A stretch of DNA of 64,000 bases, taken from NCBI RefSeq assembly GCF_013778505.1, contig NZ_JAAOWU010000020.1, forward strand, positions 1 through 64,000, read 5' to 3'. Shown here piece after piece: positions 1 through 12,100 of the stretch. Both the position numbers and the translations under genes were made by a program. The notes under the pieces are model-generated. The model was not told where the DNA came from, did no database searches, and worked only from the letters and a program-made list of their open reading frames with translations. Each line of letters starts with the position of its first letter. The first letter of the stretch is position 1. The DNA comes from Pseudomonas sivasensis. Lineage in GTDB: Bacteria > Pseudomonadota > Gammaproteobacteria > Pseudomonadales > Pseudomonadaceae.

Positions 1-53
1 CCCCAAATCCCTTAATTTCCTACCCCTACCGGAAGCCTCTCCAGGCCCCCGGC

Positions 54-81
54 TGCGCCCGCTTTTTTAACGTTGGGCGCA
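54..81. promoter_or_regulatory. Inverted repeat in the viscB leader
   Basis: Seven-base arms TGCGCCC (54-60) and GGGCGCA (75-81) are perfectly complementary and enclose a 14-nt loop rich in T. It lies 75 nt before the NRPS start codon. It could be an RNA hairpin in the 5' leader or a protein-binding site. The promoter itself was not identified, and the window cuts off whatever lies upstream. Confidence 0.3.
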
Positions 82-155
82 CAGCGCATCCGATTCAAAC
101 GGCAGCTGAAAACGGACTTTCTCCTCCACCGTGACTTACCAGGCAGGTTACCCCC

Positions 156-3100
156 ATGCAGTTCAGCGAATTATTGGCAGCGATTTCCACCCATGCGATC
201 CGTCTGCAACTGGAAGAGGGCGATCTGATCATCCTCGGTGACGATGAGGCGTTGGATGACCGGCTGTGGGATCAGTTGATCGCTCACAAGCCCCGACTGC
301 TGGCGCTGGTGGCTGAGCATGGCGGTGATTGGCTGAGCCCGGCTTACCGCATCACGCCTGAGATGTTGCCGTTGGTGAGCCTTGAGCAGACGGCCATCGA
401 CCGTATTGTCGCGGCCATCCCCGGTGGTGTGGCGAATGTGCAGGATATCTACCCGTTGGCACCGTTGCAGGAGGGCATGCTGTATCACCACCTCTCGGCC
501 GGGCAAGGCGATCCTTACGTGCTGCATGCGCAGTTTGTGTTCGACAGCCGCGCGCGCCTGCACGCTTTTGCCGAGGCGCTGCAATGGGTGATCGACCGTC
601 ACGATATTTTGCGCACGTCCATGGTCTGGGAGCGCTTGGACGAGCCGCTGCAAGTGGTGTGGCGCAAGGCGACGCTGGCGTGTGAGGAAGCGCATTTCAG
701 CGGTGGCGATGCCCTGGCTCAACTGATCGCCCGCTACGACGCACGTACCTATCGCATGGACTTGGGTCAGGCGCCGCTGCTGCGCCTGGTGTTTGCCGAC
801 GACCCAGGCAATCAGCGGGTAGCGGCGATGTTGCTGTTCCACCACACCATTCTCGACCACACCGCACTGGATGTGGTGCGCCACGAGATCCAGTTGTACC
901 TGGCCGGCCAGCAAGCCCAGGCCGCTGAGCCGGTGGCGTTTCGCAGCTATATCGCCCAGGTGCGCCATGGCGTCAGCGAGCAGGCCCATGAAGGGTTTTT
1001 CCGCGAGATGCTGGGGGACATTGATGAGCCGACCCTGCCGTTTGGCTTGCAGGATGTGCAGGGCGATGGTCAGGGGATCGACGAGGCGCGCATGCCTGTC
1101 GACGCTGATCTGAGCCGCCGCCTGCGCAGCCTCGCGCGGCCCTTGGGCGTCAGCGTGGCAAGCATGATGCACGTGGCGCTGGCCCGGGTATTGGGCGTGG
1201 TCTCGGGCCGTGAAGCCGTGGTGTTCGGTACCGTGATGCTCGGCCGCATGGGGGCGGGCGAGGGCGGTGAGCGGGCGTTGGGGATGTTTATCAATACCTT
1301 GCCGTTGCGGGTGGATGTGGGCGAGCAGAGCGTGCGCGCCGGGGTCAAGGCCACCCATGAGCGGCTCACCACATTGCTCAATCACGAGCATGCATCCCTC
1401 GCGCTGGCCCAGCGTTGCAGCGGGGTCGCCGCGCCGACGCCGCTGTTCAGTGCGATGCTCAACTATCGCCACAGTGCCGCGACGGATATGGCCGAGGTGA
1501 TCGAGGTGGCCGAGGGCATCCAGGTGCTGGGTGCCGAGGAGCGCACTAACTATCCGCTGACGGTGAATGTGGATGACCTGGGCGAAGGCTTCGCGCTGAC
1601 GGTGATGGTGGACGCCTCCATTGGCGCAACCCGTGTGGCGAGCTACCTGCACACAGCGCTCCACAGCCTGGCCGACGCCCTTGAGCAGCGACCGGAGATG
1701 CCGCTGAGCGGCCTGAACATCCTGCCTGAGACCGAGCGTCATCACCTGCTGCACCATCTCAATCACACCCCCCGCGCTTACGCCGACACCGCCCTGATCC
1801 ACCAGCACGTCGAAGCCCACGCCGCGGCCCATCCCGACGCCATCGCGCTGCGTTTCGAGCAGCAACGCCTCAGCTATCGTCAACTCAACGAACGCGCTAA
1901 CCAGGTTGCCCATCGCCTGCTGGCCCAGGGCGTGCGCCCCGATGACCGCGTGGCGATCTGCGTGGAGCGCGGCCCGGAAATGATCATCGGGCTGCTGGGC
2001 ATCCTCAAGGCCGGCGCGGGGTATGTGCCGATCGACCCGGCATATCCGCTGGAACGCATCGCCTACACCCTGCACGACAGCCAACCGCTGGCGGTGCTGG
2101 TGCAGGCCAACACCCGTCACTTGGTGGGCGAACTGGCGCAGATCGACCTCAATGGCCTGCGCGGTGAATCCCTGATCAACCCGCACGTTGCGGTCAGCCC
2201 GCAGCACCTGGCCTATGTGATCTACACCTCCGGCTCCACCGGCCAGCCCAAGGGCGTGATGATCGAACACCGCCAGGTGGCGCGACTGTTCAGCGCCTCT
2301 GAGCAGTGGTTCGGCTTCGACCACACCGATGTGTGGGCACTGTTTCATTCCTTCGCGTTCGACTTCTCCGTGTGGGAAATCTGGGGCGCGTTGATGCACG
2401 GCGGCCAGTTGCTGATCGTGCCGCAATTGGTCAGCCGCTCGCCGGACGAGTGCTACACGCTGTTGTGCGAAGCGGGCGTGAGCATCCTCAACCAAACGCC
2501 AAGCGCCTTCCGCCAGTTGATTGCGGCCCAGGGCAACAGCCCCCAGGCCCACTCGCTGCGCCAGGTGATTTTCGGCGGCGAAGCCCTGGAGCCGGGCATG
2601 CTCAAGCCGTGGTACGCCCGGGCGATCAATGCCGGCACCCAACTGGTGAACATGTACGGCATCACCGAAACCACCGTGCACGTGACTTATCGAGCGCTGC
2701 ACGCGGCGGATGCGCAGTTGGTGGGCGTGAGTCCGATTGGCGTGCGCATTCCCGACCTGCAACTGTATGTGCTGGACGCACAGCGCGAGCCGCTGCCATT
2801 GGGCGTGGTCGGCGAGTTGTACGTCGGTGGTGCCGGTGTGGCGCGGGGGTATCTGAACCGCGCCGAATTAACCGCCGAGCGCTTCCTGACGAACCCAACC
2901 ACCGGCCAGCGCCTCTACAAAACCGGCGACCTCGGCCGCCTGTTGGCCGATGGCAGCGTGGAATACCTGGGACGTAACGACGACCAGGTAAAAATCCGTG
3001 GTTTCCGTATCGAGTTGGGCGAAATCCAGGCGCGCCTCGCCACCGCTCAAGGTGTGCGCGACGCCGTAGTCATCGCCCGTGAAGACACGCCCGGTGACCA

Positions 3101-6100
3101 GCGCCTGGTGGCCTATGTGATCGCCGAAGGCGACATCAACGTCGCGATGCTGCGTGATCATTTGCGGCTGAGCCTGGCTGACCATATGGTGCCCAGCGCC
3201 TTCGTGTTGCTGGACACCTTCCCGCTGACCCCCAACGGCAAACTCGACCGCAAGGCCTTGCCCGCGCCGGATGCCGACGCGTTGGCCCGACGTGATTACG
3301 AGGCGCCACGCGGCCCCGTTGAAGTAGCCATCGCGACCCTCTGGCAAGACCTGCTCAAACTTGAACGCATTGGGCGCGACGACAACTTCTTCGAACTGGG
3401 CGGTCATTCCCTGCTGGCAGTCAAGCTGATTGAGCGTATGCGCCAGGTCGACCTCAGCGCCGATGTGCGCGTGTTGTTCGGCCAACCCACTCTGGCCGCA
3501 CTCGCCGCGGCGGTGGGCGGGCAACGGGAAGTGCGGGTGCCTGTCAACCAGATCCGCGCAGACAGCCCCGTCATCACCCCGGACATGCTGCCGCTGATCG
3601 AACTCGAACAGGCCGCCATCGACCACATCCTGCAACAGGTGCCCGGCGGCATCGGCAATGTGCAGGACATCTACGGCCTCGCGCCGTTGCAGGCCGGCAT
3701 CCTGTATCACCACCTGGCAACCACCGACGGTGATCCCTACGTGTTGCAGGTGCAGTTGGGCTTCAACGATCAAGCGGCGTTGGACGCGTTTATCCAGGCG
3801 CTGCACAGCGTGATCGAACGCAATGACATCCTGCGCACCGCGATCCTCTGGGAAGGCCTGGACGAACCGGTGCAAGTGGTCTGCCGCCAGGCGCCGTTGG
3901 CTGTTGAGCGGGTCGAAACCCCAGGCGTGGATGCCCTGGCCCACCTGCAACAGCGTTTCGACCCACGCCACTACCGCCTCGATCTGTCCCGCGCCTCGTT
4001 GATGCGCCTGGCTTACGCCGAAGCGCCGGGCGGCTTCGTCGGCATCCTGCTGCTGCACCATATCCTGCTCGACCACACCGCCCTGCACGTGCTGGTGCAG
4101 GAGATGAGCGCCAGCCTGTCCGGGCGCAGCGCGCAACTGCCTGACGCGGTGCAGTACCGCACCTACGTGGCCCAGGCGCGGCTGGGGGTGAGCCAGGCCC
4201 AGCATGAAGCGTTCTTCAGCGAGATGCTGGGTGATATCGACGAGCCGACCCTGGCCTTCGGTTTGCAGGATGTGCACGGCGACGGCAGCGGCATTGTCGA
4301 GGCGCACCTGCCGTTGGAACCGGCCCTGAGCCTGGGCCTGCGCGAACAGGCGCGGCAATTGGGCGTGAGCACCGCGAGCCTGGTGCACCTGGCCTGGGCG
4401 CATGTGCTGGGGCAAGTCTCCGGTCAGCAGGACGTGGTGTTCGGCACCGTGCTGTTGGGCCGTATGCAGGGCGGGGAGGGTGCCGACCGCGCCCTGGGGA
4501 TGTTTATCAACACCTTGCCGCTGCGGGTCAGCGTCGGCGCCGTCGGCGTACAAGCCGCCGTGCGCGCCACCCACGCGCGCCTGGCGCAGTTGCTCGGGCA
4601 TGAGCACGCGTCGCTGTCCCTGGCCCAGCGTTGCAGCGGGGTGCCGGGTTCATTGCCGTTGTTCAGCACGCTGCTCAACTACCGCCACAGCGCGCCGGAT
4701 GAAGCGCCGGGAGACAGCCCGTTTGCGGCGTCCGGCATCCAGATCCTGAGCTCCGAGGAGCGCAGCAACTACCCGCTGGTGCTCAACGTCGATGACCTGG
4801 GCACAGGCTTCGCGCTGACCGTGCAAGGCGTAGCCACGCTGGACGTGCAGCGCGTCGGCGACTACATGCTCACGGCCTTGCGCCATCTGGTGACCGCGTT
4901 GCAACAGGCGCCGACCACGTCAGTGCAAGGCGTATCGATTGTGCCGCCTGCCGAGCGCAACCAACTGCTGGTGGAATTCAACGCCACTGCCCGCGATTAC
5001 CCATCGCAACTGACCGTGCACCAACTGTTCGAAGCCCAGGCCCTGGCGCGTCCCGAAGCCGTGGCGGCGGTGCAAGGCCAGTTATCCTTGAGCTATCGCG
5101 ATCTCAATCGCCGCGCCAACCGTCTGGCCCATCACCTGATCAACCAGGGCGTGCAACCGGGGGAAAGCGTGGCGATTGCGTTGCCGCGCTCCCTCGATCT
5201 GCTGATCTGCCAACTGGCGATCCTCAAGTGTGGCGCCGTGTACGTGCCCCTGGACGTGAATGCGCCGCTGGAACGCCAGGCGTTTATCGTGCAGGACAGT
5301 GGCGCGAAGCGGGTGCTCAACTCCCTGGCCGAGCTGAATCTGGACGCGCTGTCCCCGCGCAACCTCGACTTGGTACTTTCCTCCCACAGCGTGGCGTACA
5401 TCCTCTACACCTCCGGTTCCACGGGTGCGCCCAAGGGCGTGCAGGTACCACACCGCGCGATCTCGCGCCTGGTGCTCAATAACGGCTACGCCGAGTTCAA
5501 CCCGCAGGACCGCGTGGCCTTCGCTTCCAACCCGGCGTTCGACGCCAGCACCCTCGACGTGTGGGCGCCGTTGCTCAATGGCGGCTGCGTGGTGGTGGTC
5601 GAACAGGCAGTGCTGTTGTCCCAGGCCGCGTTTGCCGCGCTGTTGCAGGAGCAATCCGTCAGCGTGTTGTGGATGACCGCCGGGTTGTTCCACCAGTACG
5701 CCGATGCGCTGCTGCCGGTGTTCCCGCAGTTGCGTTATCTGATCGTCGGCGGCGATGTGCTCGACCCGCAGGTGATCGGCCGCGTGCTCAAGCACGGCAA
5801 GCCCCGGCACTTGCTCAATGGCTATGGGCCGACGGAGGCCACTACGTTCTCCACCACCCATGAAATCACCCACCTGGGCGAGGGCAGTATTCCGATTGGC
5901 CGGCCGATGGCGAATGCCCAGGCCTATGTGCTGGATGTGCGCCAGCAACTGTTGCCATTGGGCGCGGTCGGCGAGCTGTATATCGGTGGCGCGGGCGTGG
6001 CCAAGGGGTACTTGAACCAGCCGCAACTGACCGCCGAAAAATTTATCCCGAACCCGTTTGGCGAGGGCGTGCTGTACCGCACGGGCGATTTGGCGTGCTG

Positions 6101-9100
6101 GCAGGCCGACGGCACCTTGCTGTACCAGGGACGCAACGACCTGCAAGTGAAGATTCGCGGGTTCCGCATCGAGCCGGGTGAAATCGAAGCCTGCCTGGGA
6201 GCCTTCGCTGGCGTGAACGACGCAGTGGTGCTGGTGCGCGAAGACGAACCCGGCGACAAGCGTCTGGTGGCGTACTACACCGCCGCCGCGCCGCTGCCAA
6301 TCGAAGCGCTGCGCGCCCATCTGCAAGGCCAGTTGCCGGATTACATGGTGCCGTCGGCCTATGTCTGGCTGGCGCTGATGCCGCTTACCGCCAACGGCAA
6401 GCTGGACCGCAAAGGCCTGCCGGTGCCGGATGCAGGCGCGCTGCTCAGCCGTGGTTATGAAGCGCCGGAAGGCGAGGTGGAAAGCCTGCTGGCGCAGATC
6501 TGGCAGGACCTGCTCAAGCTCGACCGTGTGGGCCGGCATGACCATTTCTTTGAGCTGGGCGGGCACTCGCTGCTGGCGGTCAGCCTGATCGAACGCATGC
6601 GTCAGGCCGGCCTGAGCGCGGATGTGCGGGTGCTGTTCAACCAGCCGAGCCTGGCGGCGCTGGCGGCGGCGGTGGGCAGTGGTCGGGAGGTTGTGGTGCC
6701 GGCCAATGGCATTCCCTCGGGCTGCACCCACATCACGCCAGCGATGCTGACCCTGGTGCAACTCGACCAAAGCGCCATCGACCGCATCATCGCCAACGTC
6801 CCCGGCGGCGCGGCAAACGTGCAGGACATCTACCCGCTGGCGCCCTTGCAGGAAGGCATCCTGTACCACCACATCAGCGCCGAGCAGGGCGACCCGTATC
6901 TGCTGCAATCACGCATGGCCTTCGACAGCCTTGAGCGGTTGCACGGTTTTATGGGCGCGCTGCAACAGGTCGCCGCCCGTCACGACATCCTGCGTACCGG
7001 CGTGGTCTGGGAAGGCCTGGACAGCCCGGTGCAGGTGGTCTGGCGCGAGGCGCAGCTGGTGGTGCAGGAGGTGAACCTTGATCCCGCCGAGGGCGACATC
7101 CTCGAACAGCTGCACGCCCGTTTCGATGCGCGGCATTACCGCCTGGATATCACCCAGGCGCCGCTGTTGCGCATGGTTTACGCCCAGGATCCAGTGAACG
7201 GGCATGTGGCAGCTATCCTGCTGTTCCACCACTTGGCGCTGGACCACACCGCCATGGACGTGGTCGGTCAGGAGATGGGTGCGTTCCTGTTCAACCACGG
7301 CCAGGACTTGCCGGCGGCCGCGCCATTTCGCAACTACGTGGCCCAGGCGCGCCTGGGTGTGAGCGTCGACGAGCATGAGCGGTTTTTCCGCGAAATGCTT
7401 GCCGACATCAATGAGCCCACCTTGCCCTTCGGCGTGCAGGACGTGCAGGGCGACGGCCGTGATATCGAAGAGGCCGAACAGGCCCTGACCATGGCGCTGG
7501 CCCAACGCGTACGTGAACAGGCGCGGCGCCTGGGCGTGAGCGCGGCAAGCCTGATGCACTTGGCTTGGGCCAAGGTGCTGGGACTGGTCTGTGGGCGTGA
7601 CGACGTGGTGTTCGGCACCGTATTGATGGGCCGCATGCAGGCCGGCGACGGTGCGGATCGGGCCTTGGGGATGTTCATCAACACCTTGCCGCTGCGGGTG
7701 GACACCGCAGTCAGCGCGGTCGCCGCCGTCAAGGCCACCCATGCACGGTTGAGCGCGTTGCTCGGCCATGAACACGCGTCCCTTGCCCTGGCTCAGCGTT
7801 GCAGTGGGGTGGCGGCCTCCATGCCGCTGTTCAGCGCGTTGCTCAACTACCGTCACAGCCATCCCGGCGCCATGGCCCGCGACGGCCAAGGTATTTGGGA
7901 AGGCGTGCAGTTGCTGGGCGGTGAAGAGCGCAGCAACTACCCGCTGACCCTGAGCGTCGACGATCTGGGCGAAGGCTTCGGCCTGACCGTGCTGGCCTTG
8001 CCCCGCATCGGCGCCCAGCGCCTGTGCGAGTACATGGCCAATGCCGTTGAACACTTGGTCGATAGCCTGGAAAACACCGCGCAAACCCCGCTCAATCAGT
8101 TGCCTATTCTCCCCGCCAGCGAACGCGAAACCCTGCTGCGCGAGTTCAACGCCACGGCTGAGGATTTCCCGAGCGGCCACACCGTGCAGGGTGCCTTTGA
8201 AATCCAGGCCGACCGTCAACCTCATGCCATAGCCGTGGTGCAGGACGGCGAGTCGCTGACGTATCAGCAGCTCAACCACCGTGCCAACCAGTTGGCCCAT
8301 CACCTGATCGCACAGGGTGTGCAGCCGGACGACCGCGTCGCCCTGTGCTGCCGTCGTGGGCCGCAGATGCTGGTGGGGTTGCTGGGGATTCTCAAGGCCG
8401 GCGCCGGTTATGTGCCGATTGACCCGGCGTATCCCGCCGAGCGCATTGCTTACTTATTGCAGGACAGCGCACCGGTAGCGGTGCTGGCCGAAGCGAGCAC
8501 CCGCGACTTGCTGGGCGCGGTCACCAGCATCGACGTGCACGCAACCTGGCACCACCCCGTCAGCAATCCGCAACTCGCCGCCCTGACACCGGCCCACCTG
8601 GCCTATGTGATCTACACCTCGGGCTCCACCGGCCAGCCCAAGGGCGTGATGGTGGAACACCGCACCGTGGAAAACCTGGTGCATTGGCACTGTGAAGCCT
8701 TTGGCCTGCACGCCGTCAGCCACACCAGCAGCGTGGCCGGCTTTGGCTTTGATGCGATGGCCTGGGAGGTATGGCCAGCGCTGTGCGTGGGCGCCACCCT
8801 GCACCTGCCGCCGGAGGATGTGGGCAACGAAAACATCGACGAACTGCTCGCCTGGTGGCTGGCGCAGCCCTTGGACGTGAGCTTCCTGCCCACGCCGGTG
8901 GCCGAATACGCGTTCAGCCAGGACTTGCAGCACCCCACCTTGCGCATCCTGCTGATCGGCGGCGACCGCCTGCGCCAGTTCAGCCAGGAGCGACGCTTTG
9001 CGGTGATCAACAACTACGGCCCCACCGAAGCCACCGTGGTCGCCACCTCGGGCCGCGTACGTGCCGGGCAGGCGCTGCATATCGGCCGACCTATCGCCAA

Positions 9101-12100
9101 TGCCAGCGTCTACGTGCTGGACGCGCAGTTGCGTCCGGTGCCGGTGGGGGTGGCCGGAGAACTCTATGTGGGCGGCAGCGGCGTGGCGCGGGGTTACCTC
9201 AATCGCCCGGACTTGAGCGCTGAACGCTTTCTGCAAGACCCGTTCAATGACGGGCGCATGTACCGCACCGGCGACCTGGTGCGCTGGTTGCCCGATGGCA
9301 ATATCGAGTACCTGGGACGCAACGATGACCAGGTAAAAATCCGTGGCGTGCGCGTTGAACTGGGCGAAATCGAAAGCCGCCTGGCGGCACTGCAAGGCGT
9401 CGGCGACGCGGTGGTGCTGGTGCGCGAAGGCCGCTTGATCGCCTGGTTCACCGAGCAACAGCCGCTGCTGATTGAAAGCCTGCGCGAGCAACTGCAGGCG
9501 CAGTTACCGGAGGCTTTGGTGCCAGTAGCCTACGTCAAACTCGACGCGCTGCCCCTGACCGCTAACGGAAAACTCGACCGCGGTGCCTTGCCGGCACCGG
9601 ATCAGGCCGCGTTGCTGACCCGTGACTACGAAGCGCCTCAGGGTGAAGTGGAAACCACCCTGGCCGCGATCTGGGCTGAGGTGTTGCAGGTTGAGCAGGT
9701 GGGTCGCCACGATCATTTCTTTGAGCTGGGCGGCCATTCGTTGCTGGCGGTCAGCCTGATCGAACGCATGCGCCAGGTCGGCCTCAGCGCCGATGTGCGC
9801 GTGCTGTTCAGCCAGCCGACCCTGGCCGCGCTGGCGGCAGCGGTGGGCAGTGGGCGCGAAGTGCAGGTGCCCGCCAACCGCATCCCGGTCGACTGCCAGC
9901 GCCTGACCCCGGACCTGTTGTCGCTGGTGGAACTCGACCAATCCACCCTTGATCAAGTGGTTGCCCAGGTGCCCGGTGGCGCTGCCAATGTGCAGGACAT
10001 CTACCCGTTGGCGCCGTTGCAGGAAGGCATTCTCTACCACTACCTCACCGCCGAGCAGGGCGACCCGTATCTGCTGCAATCGCACCTGGCGTTCGACAGT
10101 GTCGAGCGCCTGCACGCCTTTGCCCAGGCGCTGCAACAGGTGATCGACCGCCACGACATCCTGCGTACCGGCGTGGTGTGGGAAGGGCTGGTGCAACCGC
10201 TGCAAGTGGTGTGGCGCAAGGCCCGGTTGCCTCTTGAACAGCTGCAGCTTGAAGGCGATGTACTGGCCGGCCTGCATCAACGTTTTGATGCACGCCGCTA
10301 CCGCCTGGACATCAGCCAAGCGCCGTTGATTCGCCTGGCCTACGCCGACGATCCGGCCAACCAGCGTGTGGTTGTGGTGCTGCTCTATCACCATATCGCC
10401 CTCGACCACACCGCCTTTGACGTGGTGCTGCGGGAAATGCAGGGTTATCTGCTGGGCCATCCGGCGCCGACCGCTGCACCGATGCCGTACCGCAACTACG
10501 TGGCCCAGGCGCGCTTGGGGGTGAGTGAGCAGGAGCATGAAACGTTCTTCCGCACCCTGCTCGGCGATGTCGACGAGCCAACCCTGCCATTCGGCCTGCA
10601 AAACGTGCGCGGCGACGGTAACGCCATCGAAGAGCACCGCCTGCACCTGGACAGCGACCTCAACCGCCGCCTGCGTGCCCAGGCCCGTTTGCTGGGTGTG
10701 AGCACTGCGAGCCTGTTCCACCTGGCCTGGGGCCAAGTGCTGGCGGCCACGTCCGGGCGCCAGAGTGTGGTGTTCGGCACTGTGTTGGTGGGGCGTCTGC
10801 AAGGCGGTGAAGGGGCCGACCGTGCGCTGGGCGTGTTCATCAATACGTTGCCGCTGCGCCTGGATATCGACGGTCAGGGCGCACGCTCCGCCGTACGCGC
10901 CACGCATGCGCGGCTCACCGCTTTGCTCGGTCATGAGCACGCTTCCCTGGCCCTGGCCCAGCGTTGCAGCGGCGTGGCTGCACCTGCGCCGTTGTTCAGC
11001 TCAATGCTCAACTATCGCCATCGCGGCGGCGCCACCCGTTCCCAGGAGGCGCAACACGCCTGGGAAGGTATGCAGACCCTGGTCAACGACGGGCGCACCA
11101 ACTACCCGCTGACCTTGAACGTGGATGACCTGGGTGATGGCTACGACGTGACTGCGTTGGCCCAGGTCGATGCGCAACGCGTCTGCGGGTACCTGCAAGT
11201 GGCCCTGTCCGGGCTGGTCGAGGCCCTGGAGCAGGCACCGAACCAGGCGCTCAATCGCCTGCCGATCCTGAGTTTCGAGGAGCGACACACACTGCTGGTG
11301 ACGTTCAACGCCACGGAGGTGAACTACAACCTCGACCAGACCCTGCACGGGATGTTCGAAGCCCAAGTTCAGCGCACGCCGCACGCCATCGCGGTGAAGG
11401 CGGGCGAGCAGCAGCTTACCTACCAACAACTCAACGAGCGTGCCAATCGCCTGGCCCATCATCTGCGCGCGCTGGGTGTACAGCCGGATGCCCGGGTGGG
11501 GATTTGCCTGGAGCGGGGCCTGGACATGGTCGTCGGCCTGTTCGCCATCCTCAAGGCCGGTGGCGGTTATGTGCCGCTGGACCCGGCGTACCCGCTGGAG
11601 CGTATCGCCTACATGCTGCACGACAGCGCGCCGGTCGTGGTGCTGGCCCAGAACGCCACCGTAGGCTTGCTGGGCGACGTGCCGCTGCTCAATCTGGACC
11701 TGGACACCTGGCAGCATCAGCCGCTGAGCAACCCCGAGGTCCCGGGCCTGACCGCCCGGCATCAGGCCTACGTGATCTACACCTCCGGCTCCACTGGCCA
11801 GCCCAAAGGCGTGATCAACGAACACGCCGGGGTGGTCAACCGGCTGCTGTGGATGCAGGACGCTTATGGCCTCAACGCCGATGACGCGGTGTTGCAGAAA
11901 ACCCCGTTCAGTTTCGACGTGTCGGTATGGGAATTCTTCTGGCCGCTGTTCACCGGCGCACGCTTGGTGATGGCGCGCCCCGGCGGGCATAAAGACCCGG
12001 CGTACCTGTGTGAGGTGATCCAGGCGGAGCACATCACCACGCTGCACTTTGTGCCGTCGATGCTTGATGTGTTCCTGGCCCATGGCGATGTGAGCCAGGC

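Noticed and set aside
171..2762. Long open frames on the minus strand opposite the NRPS genes (also around 2868-4607, 5082-6908, 11001-13082, 14057-16036 and 16043-20182)
   Set aside because: They mirror the codon bias of the GC-rich synthetase genes. Their translations are His/Gln/Arg-rich low-complexity sequence, repeat with each module and lack domains.
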